Assembly: GCA_013115135.1 (NCBI GenBank)
Contig: JABANP010000086.1
Span: forward strand, 1 to 64,000
DNA from: Perkinsus olseni
Lineage: Eukaryota > Perkinsozoa > Perkinsida > Perkinsidae
Reading direction: 5' to 3'
DNA: 64,000 nt
Positions 10,015 to 19,380 of this stretch are shown in pieces. The notes beneath the pieces are model-generated. The model worked only from the letters and a program-made list of their open reading frames with translations, was not told where the DNA came from and did no database searches. The translations under genes were made by a program, and so were the position numbers. Position 1 is the first letter of the stretch; every line of letters starts with the position of its first letter.

Positions 10015-11590
10015 CTACACTGGAGTTGGCCTCCCCCTGCGGAATACTTCTGCGGCGGCACAGCGGCCCTTAGGCCCCTCCTTACAGAATGATTCAACCA
10101 ATTTCCCAGATGAATCAGTTATCTTCACTCCGCACGCTGGCTTCGCCCTCCACTCCCATATCCGTCCACCAGCGTCCAGTAGTGAAACAACTCCCTCATT
10201 AATTTCATCACCCTTCGCCACGGAGATTCCATGCACCGGGCAGCGAAATTCGACGTTGCCGCTTGGCAGCCTCCGAATTCTCTTACTGAAGAGGCCATGC
10301 ATAAACGCTGTCTTTTCTGCAGTCACTGGACAGTCTTGCAGGTCGAGAAAGGTGATATTCGGGCAGCTCCGGAGTAAATCACAAAGCATAGCATCAGTGA
10401 TATTCCATCCAGCCAACTTCAACACGTTCAAGGGAGCCGGGCTGATGGACTTGAGGCCTGCCAAGAGAGACGTGATGCACTCATCAGACTCTTTCTGTCG
10501 CCCCGGGAACTCATCGGCTGTATCGATGTCAAACCATCGTAAAGAGGCGATAGAGCCAATCCACTGAAACATATCTTTCAGTTCTTCGTCAGGAGCTTTC
10601 AGTTTTGTATTGATCAGTTCCAATTTCTCAATATTGTTACACGAGACCAATCCCTGATAGAAAAAGTCTGGCTGAATACTGACGACCTCACCGGAGAGAG
10701 CCCGTAAGCTTGTGGAAGCGGACCAACATTGTACCATAAAATCAGCTTCGGCCAAGATGTAAAAGAACAACCCTCTGAGTTTAGTGCATCTTTTGATGGC
10801 CTTCCTGAACTGCTCGACCTCTACTGCGTCAGCCTCGTCATAGTATTGATTTAATCCCAACTCCACCAGCGACTCGGCGGCCCAATTACAGGTATCCGTA
10901 ATAAGAGGCAAAAGCACTTCAGTCTCATCTAGATGGAGAACTCGCCAACGCTTCCTCTTGGCCCTATCATCAAGCCATCCCACACCCGCAACGAAGGTGC
11001 ATGAGACAAGTAGTTCAATAAGACATGGTAGATTCCCACAGCAGAGCGACACATCCTTGTCGTGCAGGTTGTCGTTATTCGACAAGTCGAGTCGGACCAA
11101 TTTTGACGGGTTGGCCCACAGTGGCGGACCCAGGTGGAGAGGGAGGGGAGCTAACGTTCGCAGATTGCAAGCCGCGCCACTTTCGAGAATTTCTCTCAGT
11201 TTCCCACCAGCTTTATCAAGTAGTTCGTTCAATTTTGCATGAGCAGCACTGTCAAGAAATTCCCTCGGGTCAGTATCACCGTCGCCCAGACTCTCCTCCT
11301 CGTAATCAACAAAGTATTCCCACACCGTTGCAATCTCACCCATGTACCTTCCGTACGTTCCCATTATTCTGTCGAGGGAATCATCAACCTTCTCGGGACG
11401 GACCTTCAACTCCAACACCCCATAGCCAGTCCTAGCTCCCCTCATAACGTAGATAGTCCATCACAGCCCTTCTCCAACTGCTGCATACTGATGCCATTCG
11501 GACAGCACTGGTGACATCAGAGATCAGCCAAGATAGGATGTGCTCGAGGATGAGGCCATCAATAGGAGGAGGGGACATGGGTAAATGCTG
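9640..11590. repeat. Segmental duplication, copy 2
   Basis: Partner of 630-2690. Similarity is lower near the left end and high through the coding region, and it stops shortly after the F-box start codon at 11578. Confidence 0.75.
10015..11578 (-). pseudogene. F-box/LRR copy 3, +1 frameshift after the F-box
   Basis: From the ATG at 11578 the frame reads MSPPPIDGLILEHIL and continues through the F-box to VMDYLRYEG, where an extra G near 11437-11443 leads to a stop. From 11445 down, a 476-residue frame continues the homology (TGYGVLELKVRPEKV onward) through the leucine-rich repeats to the FRCPVHGISVAK tail. Compared with copy 1 the only break is this one base in a G run, so the gene may be intact in the organism and broken only in the assembly. 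Confidence 0.65.
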
Positions 11591-12382
11591 TAGAAGGCCA
11601 GCTCGCTACGATCTAGCAGTCCACTATCAGGTAAGACGGGATGACCCGACCACGGCGATCTACACTTCTCAATCAGGCTAACCTAACCTACTTACACTCT
11701 CATTCAGAGCTTCTCGCGATGCCTGCTCACTTGCCTACTGGGCCTCCCCCGGATCGGTGAAGGAATGGCCGGAGAAGACCAACGCGGTTGAAAACTAACG
11801 AAGCATACCGTGAACCGACAGCTTGCCATTCCAACCTAATACGCGAGGCGTTATCCTCTACATTGAGCTCGTTGAGAGATGGGTCTATGAACATTACACG
11901 TAGAAGCCCAACCCGCTATTCATAAGATGGTTTTTACAAGGACGCTCGAGGACCGGAGGCACGATAGGCTCCAACGAACTCACTTCCTTTATCACAGTCC
12001 ACACCTACTTTCCCCCCTACCGGAATGCTGAGTTCGGCCATGCAGAATTACTCTTGTCTACGACAAGATGGGTCTCAGATGTAGTAGGCCGACACATAAC
12101 CGCAATAATCCGTCCTTGAGATCAGCCGCTACCCTCGACCCCGATTGCTACGCGAGGTGATAATAACGAACTCAACACTGAAGTGCGTTGGAAGCTATAA
12201 GATAGCTGAAAAGATTGTAATTGCAAATAATGATAGGCGAGTGCTGGGAGAACGGCCAAAGAATGGCAGCGCACGAGTATGGTCGAAATGGGCTCGAATC
12301 GGGTAATAATCTCGAAAAAAATCTCAACAGAATGACCAACTGCGCGCAGCGGAACTCCACAGCACTTCTATGTGTTAACCCA
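11579..12382. other. Intergenic; no gene seen
   Basis: No reading frame of interest and no RNA gene that I can fold. Confidence 0.5.
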
Positions 12383-12798
12383 TCACTGCTGCTGCTGCTG
12401 CTGTTGGGAGTCACCGGAACCAGTAACAGCACCCTCGACCTTGCTGGCGACATCGGCTGTCTTGGCTGCCGCATCGGTAACCTTCTGAGCCGCACCTTCA
12501 CCGCCTGAGACGAGAGAAATGCGGTACTGGTGACGAATGGAAATAACATCTCACCAATCTTGTCCACAGTTGATTGAACTTGATCGTCTTTCATTGCTTC
12601 TCCGGCATCTGAAGGAACGACGCAGGTCGATCAGTGGAAGATACCGAGGCGAAAGATACCTTGAGCAGCTTCCTTCACTTCACCAGCCTTCTCAGCGACC
12701 TCATCCTTCTTGGAGGCCTCATTCGCCTTATCAGCATCCTTATCACTGGAAGTGAAGATGTTCTTCACGCTGTTTCCGAACTTCTTAAGGGCGTCCAT
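12383..12798 (-). CDS. Small Ala/Lys-rich hydrophilic protein, three exons, poly-Gln tail
   Basis: Exons 12660-12798, 12555-12608 and 12383-12504 join to 104 residues in frame, with GT-AG introns of 51 and 50 nt. The protein starts MDALKKFGNSVKNIF and continues with repeated Ala/Lys/Glu/Asp segments (KANEASKKDEVAEKAGEVKE, VTDAAAKTADVASKVEG). It ends in seven glutamines encoded by a CAG/CAA tract. It has no signal peptide or membrane helix. The composition resembles late-embryogenesis-abundant or apolipoprotein-like amphipathic helices, but I cannot assign a family. The clean reading frame across two introns makes the gene model convincing although the function is unknown. Confidence 0.75.
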
Positions 12799-13410
12799 TT
12801 ATAAGTACTCTATAATAAATCACTGCCTCAACCAATTCTGGTAAGCAAAATAACCCACACCAGTCGACTTCCTCACAGCACACTCGGAACTCGCCCTATT
12901 CTAGCGACGAAGAAGACGGCCACACAGCTCCAAGAATGGCCCGAGAGAATCATCAAGCTAGAGATAAGCTTCAAATTGTTTTGCCAAACGGCTCAATTAG
13001 GGCGGAGCGAAGCGACATTTTTTGTCATTTTCGTCGCCGCCGTTGTACGCAAGTACAAATCGGTCGGGATGCTTTGCTTCTCGAATTTTTCTTTCCGGAT
13101 TGTGAGTAGCAACGCCCCTCGGGAGCAGTGCGCGAGTTTGATGAACTCACTGACTTTCTGTCAGAACATGAGCTTCGATAAGGTGACTCCTCATTCTAGA
13201 CTGTCAACAAACCCAAGGCTGCCGTTCTCTTTTGACCGAAAGCGTGATTCGATTTTACGTCCGATCTTGCCCTTGGATGCCTCAACAGGTTCTGTCTCTG
13301 AGCCTGTGCCCGCTCTGGGAGGAAAGTGTCCTCTAGGAATATCTTGAGGTCAACGTGGTCTTAGATGTGCTCAAGATACGTTTAGGGTAAACTTTGTGCG
13401 ACCAGGTTGC
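12799..13410. other. Divergent intergenic region
   Basis: Lies between the minus-strand small gene and the plus-strand coiled-coil gene, so it should contain both promoters. A plus frame at 12976-13347 has no recognisable features. Confidence 0.5.
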
Positions 13411-14004
13411 ATGGCCGAAGATTCCGCCGCAGTAAAGCAGCCTGTTAGTCTTCCCAAACTGGGCCTGCACGCACAAGTTTGTGAGCTAGAGGTGTCAGTA
13501 AAGTCGCTCTACGCTGCTACTCGAACTGAGACCTTTCAGGCGCTGATAACAGAGACTTTGAGGACTTCGCGCAAGGAGGCAGAGACGCTGAGAACGGCGA
13601 GGTCCCAACGCCAGCCTAAGGCCTTGATCTCGGCGAAGAGATTAGAGGCCTTGAAGAAACTGAAAGAGGACGTCAATGATTGTAGGCGATGATCCTAATA
13701 TGGTCATTCAGTCGTCTGTTGGTGTGATGACCAGTCCGAAAGAGTAGAGCGTGGCGAAGAACGGCTACGGGGTGCTGCATATCAGATATTGAAGGCAAGA
13801 AGAGTGCAGCTTTGAGATTTTTCGATCAACAGGCGGTAGACAATGAGAAGCTCAGGAATGAGATAAATCTTTTGCGAGATGATAACGTAGGTCATCGCTT
13901 AGATTGCTCGCCTGCCTTTGTCATTCATGCAGACGTCGCTGCAGCAGTCCGTGGTCAAACTACAGCGGCGTCTGAGAGAGGTTGAGCTTGACCTTGGCGA
14001 ATAA
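13411..14004 (+). CDS. Short coiled-coil protein, four exons
   Basis: Exons 13411-13671, 13735-13794, 13833-13886 and 13933-14004 join in frame to 148 residues. The sequence is heptad-rich throughout: KEAETLRTARSQRQ, AKRLEALKKLKED, ERLRGAAYQILK, NEKLRNEINLLRDDN, KLQRRLREVELDLGE. The second intron (13795-13832, 38 nt) starts with GC and ends with AG; skipping it is the only way to keep the coiled coil open. No signal peptide. Coiled coils of this size occur in many cytoskeletal and trafficking proteins and I cannot name the family. The first intron donor (GTCAAT) is weak, so that boundary is less certain. Confidence 0.65.
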
Positions 14005-14579
14005 AAAGATACCTCATCATCATGCCAGTATCTTCGTCGTCAATTTACAATGGTCTCGAGTTAGTGTTATAATACTGTCGGTAGCACCAGTTTTGCTACC
14101 GCTGACGCTTCTCGAAGACTCCAGCGTAATTTTTGAGGTTGATGTATCTTCTCGACGGCCTTCTCAGCTTCACTAGGGCCGCACTAGCTCTCTCTGTTTT
14201 CTTCGGCTCACTGTTCAGAGGCGTCCTTGCGGATGGGAAGCCAGTCGAGTTTCACTCCTTCACGCAAGTGAGTTGCCTCGCGGGCTGATAGGAGGCTGGG
14301 CGGTAGACCTCGGTGATGCCTCGCTTGAGAGTAGGGTTGAATTCAACTGCTACACGGATTCACTTCGATAATGCTCGATCATCTTATCGTCAATTCCGTG
14401 ACGACCGCCCCCGCGTTCTGGGGTCTCCCTCTTTTTCTTCGCCCGCAGCCGCCGCTCATCAGAAGGGCCCGACGTCAGTCCTCGCTTTGTCCTCTGGAGT
14501 GCACGTAGACGACAGGCTGGTTTACCACTCGCAAGTATCCAAATTCCTTGTTCCAGCATTTTATCGGGCCATTAGGACC
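14005..14579. other. Intergenic / 5' region of the lectin gene
   Basis: Frames here lack family features; the frame starting at 14313 runs into the lectin signal peptide but its first part looks non-coding. Confidence 0.45.
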
Positions 14580-17061
14580 ATGCTCATGTTTGCTACACTT
14601 GTGGTGACTTGTGCATGCGCTTGTGGATTTCGGCGATTGTGTCAACAAAGTTCGAATGAGCTTGTGAATCTTGCTCAGGAAATGGACTTTCATAAATTCA
14701 CATCAAGATGGGATGCTAGTGGGACGTGCATACCGTTGCACAATCACATCGTCCTCTCCCCAAGAGCATCAGACAGATATGGAGCACTCTGGCATAAGTA
14801 AGATATTGGCACAGGTCAACCTTACCCGTCAGTGTCGTGAGTGTGCCTAAGATACCCTCTACAAACTAACGATTTCGAGGTGGAGTTCACTATTGCGATC
14901 AAACCGCCGACCCCGGGCGGCGATCCTGTCCATGAGCAAGTACTACCCCGAAGTTCCCTCCGGAATTCTGTTAGGGGGACCTTCTTGTTAGGGATTCGCC
15001 TTTTGGTACGTTTATGAGAACGCGTCGTCTAAGTACAGTGACTTGGCGCATATCACTGATGGAACCACAGACAAGATGAATGACATGGGTAAGCACGCGG
15101 GTTCGAATCCCAGGAGTGTCATTTTCTTGTCAAATCGGTATCTTTGCCAGGTATGGGGCTGATGGGCTATAAGAATAACTTTGATGGAGTTGGTGTGTTC
15201 TTCGCTCACAACAAGTTCTCTCCCTCGGGTGACAAAGAGCTGAGACCGAGTGCCTCCATTCTCCTCAACGACGGCTTCCAATCTTTCGATAGGAAGAAAA
15301 GATCTCCCTTCGGGTGGGAAAATGCCGCTTGGAGCCTTCGGGTCAACTGCTGTACAGGTCACGGGTCCTACTGGAATTATCGTGATACTAGGCTATCGGT
15401 GAGGATCAGACTCCAGCCCAATGATGTTATGGTAGAGGCGAAGGCCGAGGTAGGCTGATGGTGTCTCTTCTACGGTCGCTGAGGATCTCCACTTCAGAAT
15501 CAGGGATGGGTCAAGCTGATCGAGTACAAGATCGACGACAACAGGCATCGTCTCAAACCCCGCGGGTGGGATGTTGTGGATATTATCCATTGTGTAGCTA
15601 GAGGTGTCAGATACATTGGCCTCACGTCATTCGTTGGGGCCGCTCCGAATCAGCCATCCTACCGTACTGATCTGCTCAACATTCACGACTTCCATGTCAG
15701 CAACCATGACAACAGCATGATGTAGTGTTCGAAGATATCTGTATTGTGGCGAGTTCATTTTGTCGTGATTTGTTCAGGTCCGGTGAACCGAAAGTCACGT
15801 ACAACCCGTACAAGGCAGTGCCACGCCAGGACTTCCTGGAGGATCATGGAGGTAAGGATCATGCGAAGGGGCGGTATGCTCGATAAACTGAGTAGCAGAA
15901 GTGGTATTCGTGCTGATAGTAGGGAGGGGACTTGGCAGGGGGGACCAGAAATTGTCTCTGGTAAGTCGACGCAATAATGACGTGGTGCAGCCTGCTCTCC
16001 TTTTGTAGACATGATAATGGTGGGACGCTGACAGCGCTGCGCTGGTCGCCTAGTCGTCGTCACAGTCTGTCATAGTCGATTGATCTTGCATCGCTAAAAG
16101 TCACTCGACCTAGGACACTGATTGGGCTCCCCATCTTCGGGGTTTTTATTCTCGATAAATATGGGATAACGGATTTTCCTAGTTAGTTTAGGAGGTGCTC
16201 CTGGCCCTCGTGGAGGGCAGTGAAGTCTCGTCGTAGGAAGCTCTCGCCACTGATCTTGATGTGCGTGTATGGTGGTACTGTACGCAGGTGGCAACGGAGG
16301 CGGCAAGCACTCGGACGCCATCGCGACTCTGGTGCGGGCTACATATCGTGTTATCATGGAGCTCGAGCCATTGAGAAGTATGGAGGAGAGGACTATCACT
16401 GAATTATCGGTAGAATGGGGGAGGGTATTGCTTCATGGTGGGTGAGGTCGCAGGTTCGATACTTCGTCGTGTCATTTTTCTGCATTGCTATGTTTCCCCT
16501 TGTCTGAGTAGACCAGAGTTGAAGCGCTCCTTAAGGAGATGGACGAACTGAAGGCCGCTGTTGAGTCGATCGATGGAGGCAGCATGGCGGAACAGTACAA
16601 GACCATACGAAATGAGCTCATTCAAGTGTCTAGGGAGGTAAACGTCGTCGGTTTTGGGAGTGCAGCTCTCCATTGTGGAAGTGGTAGTAGACGTTGTATT
16701 CGTGTTGATCACCTCTTTCAGACGATGAAGTCCAATTTTGAGAAGAGGAGGAGCTTGGATGAACTCTCTGAGCATGCACAGAAACTGGTGAGTCAGATGT
16801 GCAGGGGGACAAGGAGGTGGTATTTTCCGTGCTCAGGGATCGTTGGGCGATATGTCAGGGAAGATCAAAAGTCGATTGGAAAGTCAGGGCAACACGTTGT
16901 GTAAGTTCGTCGCGAGGGATCGATCCGGGGACCTTCGGATTGGAAGTCACGCGCTTGCCTTGTTAGTTTACTTGGCAGTTGTCTGCCTCTTTGCTGTTTT
17001 GGTGGTGGGCAGTGGAGTTTATGCGAAGTTCCGAAGGCTGGAGAAGAAACACATCTTATAA
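14580..17061 (+). CDS. L-type lectin cargo receptor, ERGIC-53/VIP36-like
   Basis: Multi-exon gene. Exon 1 encodes a signal peptide (MLMFATLVVTCACACG) and the lectin start (SRWDASGTCIPLHNHIVL ... RYGALWHK). Later exons give GFAFWYVYENASSKYSDL, MGYKNNFDGVGVFF, ILLNDGFQSFD, SYWNYRDTRLSVRI, and YIGLTSFVGAAPNQP with LNIHDFHVSNHD, all in family order. A stalk with helical segments (DELKAAVESIDGG, KSNFEKRRSLDEL) precedes a membrane helix (about 16960-17025) and a short tail RRLEKKHIL. The family cycles between ER and Golgi as glycoprotein cargo receptors. The family's FFD aspartate is Ala here and the usual DH calcium ligands are not obvious, so sugar binding is uncertain. The tail has lysines at -4 and -5, not a canonical KKXX. 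Introns I could place are about 50-60 nt. The first intron (from 14799) does not fit a normal acceptor. Confidence 0.8.
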
Positions 17062-17570
17062 TACCATCCTTCTCGACATCATTCACACACTTGTAATTTT
17101 TTTGCGTCATCCTCATCGGCCGCATCGGTCTGAGGGGCCGCGCCTAGGCTAGTGGCTTCTATCACCTCCTCAAGTGAACAGTCACTGTTGAGTTCAGTGG
17201 GTAATTGTCATCTAGGCGTTATGGCCGATCGACGTCTACTCCTATCCGGTGGAGTAGAGGCTAAGGATAGATTCTGGTCGCCTCGTATGTCTGCAGTGCG
17301 TGCTATCCATGTCCGGTATCATGCTGCCTTGGATACTTGGCTCCAGTCAGGCATAACTGTGTCCGGTCGGGGCTCGACGCCGGCTGGCAGTGGTCGTGAG
17401 AGTTCGACGTCTTGCAGGCAGGTACGATCATCCGACTGGTGACAGTCGTATCAGATTCTTCGTCATTCGTGCGCGGAGTCCCTTGCCTGTGCTCTGATCT
17501 GCTCGATTGTTGCGTTCAGCTCGGTAGTGAGTTCATTCACCACCCCTCCCCTCCAGCTGTCTTCTTCTGT
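17062..17570. other. Possible short exon; otherwise no gene
   Basis: A plus frame starting at 17221 (MADRRLLLSGGVEAKDRF) stays open to about 17410, where a GTACG donor follows. It might be a small gene or a 5' exon of the RING gene. I do not recognise it. Confidence 0.25.
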
Positions 17571-18145
17571 ATGAGCCTCTTCAGGCATCTGATCAGGGCT
17601 CTGAGGGCGTCCATCTCTCGCCCATACCGCTATCTGTGGTGCGTTTGGATTGTGGGATTCACGACCCTCCTAATCGCGGTGGTCTTCTCCTCACACCTGC
17701 ATCGTCGTCCAGTCGAGAGTGCCATCTACATGAGTGCTATCGCGATAATGCCGCCGGTCATCATTATTTGTTATGCATACCTAACAGACTTCGGCTCTGA
17801 TGCAGCACCGGCGTCGATTACGTCAAGGTCGTCGAGTCCTAGTGATTCGACTAAGAGGCAATTCAAGGAGCAGTGGAAGACGTGGTCCTCGCGGAATACG
17901 AGAAGCGGGCTTCGATCGCAGTGGTCTCTCCCGACCTTCCTCAGAAGGGCGAATGCTGCAGTATCTGTCTAGCATTGTTCGAGCCCGATGATGATGTGAG
18001 AGAGCTGCCTTGCCGACATGTTCTGCACGAGGACTGCTTCAAGGCCTATTTTCATGGTCACAGGCCTCTAGGTGGCAAAAGGCAACACGAGTGTCCCCTG
18101 TGCCGTGAACCAATGGGACCCGTCTTGGATGGCGGTAACCGTTAA
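17571..18145 (+). CDS. RING-H2 membrane protein 1 (frameshifted in this sequence)
   Basis: The N-terminal frame from 17571 (MSLFRHLIRALRASISRPYR) has two membrane helices (about residues 24-42 and 52-70). The second frame, open to 18145, carries the RING: CSICLALFEPDDDV, LPCRHVLHEDCF, CPLCRE, i.e. C-x2-C, C-x-H-x2-H-x2-C, C-x2-C. The two frames differ by one base, and the shift lies near 17880-17930. The neighbour at 18469 has the same layout in one frame, so the intended protein is clear. RING-H2 proteins are E3 ubiquitin ligases; membrane location suggests a role at the ER or endosomes, which is inference. The break may be real or an assembly indel. Confidence 0.6.
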
Positions 18146-18468
18146 GCGCCTTCTGATAGACCTCTCCATATTTGCCTCATGTCCCTTTTTTGTAGATTCC
18201 TAGTCATTCGAACGTTGTTGATGTAAAATGTCTTCTGTCATTGTGAGCACCATGATTTCGCCCATGATAGGTTGGAGCAACATCTCGCGGTGCTATTCTA
18301 TTCACTCTTCGGTCCTTGCTGTGTCGACGCTCCAGTAGCGATACTGGAGCTTACGGACTTCATAGATCCCTCCCGAGGGTTTGGTCGCTGAACCGACTTT
18401 CGTCACTCACAAAAGCTTTGAGTTCCCCAATCGCCGAATCGATCTTTCAGGAGTTGTTCTCTGCTTCA
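18146..18468. other. Spacer between tandem RING genes
   Basis: Contains a perfect 9-nt-arm hairpin (gctccagta, near 18329-18350). The frame upstream of 18469 is open but unlike the paralogue, so it is taken as non-coding. Confidence 0.4.
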
Positions 18469-19137
18469 ATGGAGAATCAACTGTTACACAGAGCGCTCCA
18501 ACGCTCCTTTAGTCGCCCTTATCTATGGCTATGGGGTCTCTGGATCGCTGGTATGGCGTCATTTGGCTTCGGTGTCGTGTACACTTCCTCCTCGCAAGAC
18601 TATCTGGTTGAGATCATTATTTACGTAGCCTTCCTGGCTATACCCCCACCCATCATCATATTGGCCTACGCCTACGTCATCGAGTCTCGATCGGGTCACG
18701 TTCGGCAATTCCACGCTAACGACTTGTCAAGTGATGGCAATGATCTGGCTACCGCTGCCGATAAGCATGCATTTGCTAAAGAGTGGTCCGAGTGGGCCGA
18801 GGCTAACACCAAAAAGGGAAAGGTCTCTGAGCTCAGCAGCAGCAGCAGTCGTGAAGAGTCCTCATCGGAGCAGTCGTTGTGTCCGATCTGTCTTGACGAA
18901 ATGGCAATGGATGATGATGTTAGACAATTGCCTTGTGGTCACATAATGCATCTTGCCTGTTTTGACATCTGCTTCACCAAGCACGTACCCTTACACGCAT
19001 ACGGCAAGAATCGTCACCAATGTCCCTTGTGTCGTGAAGTTGTTGGGCCATCCTTCGCTCCTCTCCATCGAGCCCGACTGTCAAGGCGTTCAAACACGCC
19101 TTCGAGGATGCTACCTGAGAGCATCTGGTTGGCATAG
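18469..19137 (+). CDS. RING-H2 membrane protein 2
   Basis: Intact frame of 222 residues from the ATG at 18469, chosen because MENQLLHRALQRSFSRPY aligns with the start of the preceding paralogue. Two membrane helices (about residues 20-40 and 48-68) are followed by a hydrophilic Ser-rich linker (SSSSSREESSSEQS). The RING-H2 domain follows: CPICLDEMAMDDDV, LPCGHIMHLACF, CPLCREVVG. By family it is an E3 ubiquitin ligase acting at a membrane. It is a tandem duplicate of 17571-18145; the linker is the most divergent part. Confidence 0.75.
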   Translation: MENQLLHRALQRSFSRPYLWLWGLWIAGMASFGFGVVYTSSSQDYLVEIIIYVAFLAIPPPIIILAYAYVIESRSGHVRQFHANDLSSDGNDLATAADKHAFAKEWSEWAEANTKKGKVSELSSSSSREESSSEQSLCPICLDEMAMDDDVRQLPCGHIMHLACFDICFTKHVPLHAYGKNRHQCPLCREVVGPSFAPLHRARLSRRSNTPSRMLPESIWLA

Positions 19138-19380
19138 ATCTTCATAGTATGCCATCATCACGGCTATTGCATCTCTGTGCCATGGCATACTTTCTGTATC
19201 AGAAGGTATATTAGTTTATATAAGATGAGCGATAATGGTGGATGTTTATGGCTATATCATTGTCTTTCACCGCTTTCTTTTTACCATTGGTCAACCCTTC
19301 AGAAGTCTTTTTGTCAACTTCCCGACTGTGTCGTGTTATATATTGCATGACTTAGAGGGGATGTAAGATACGATATAACG

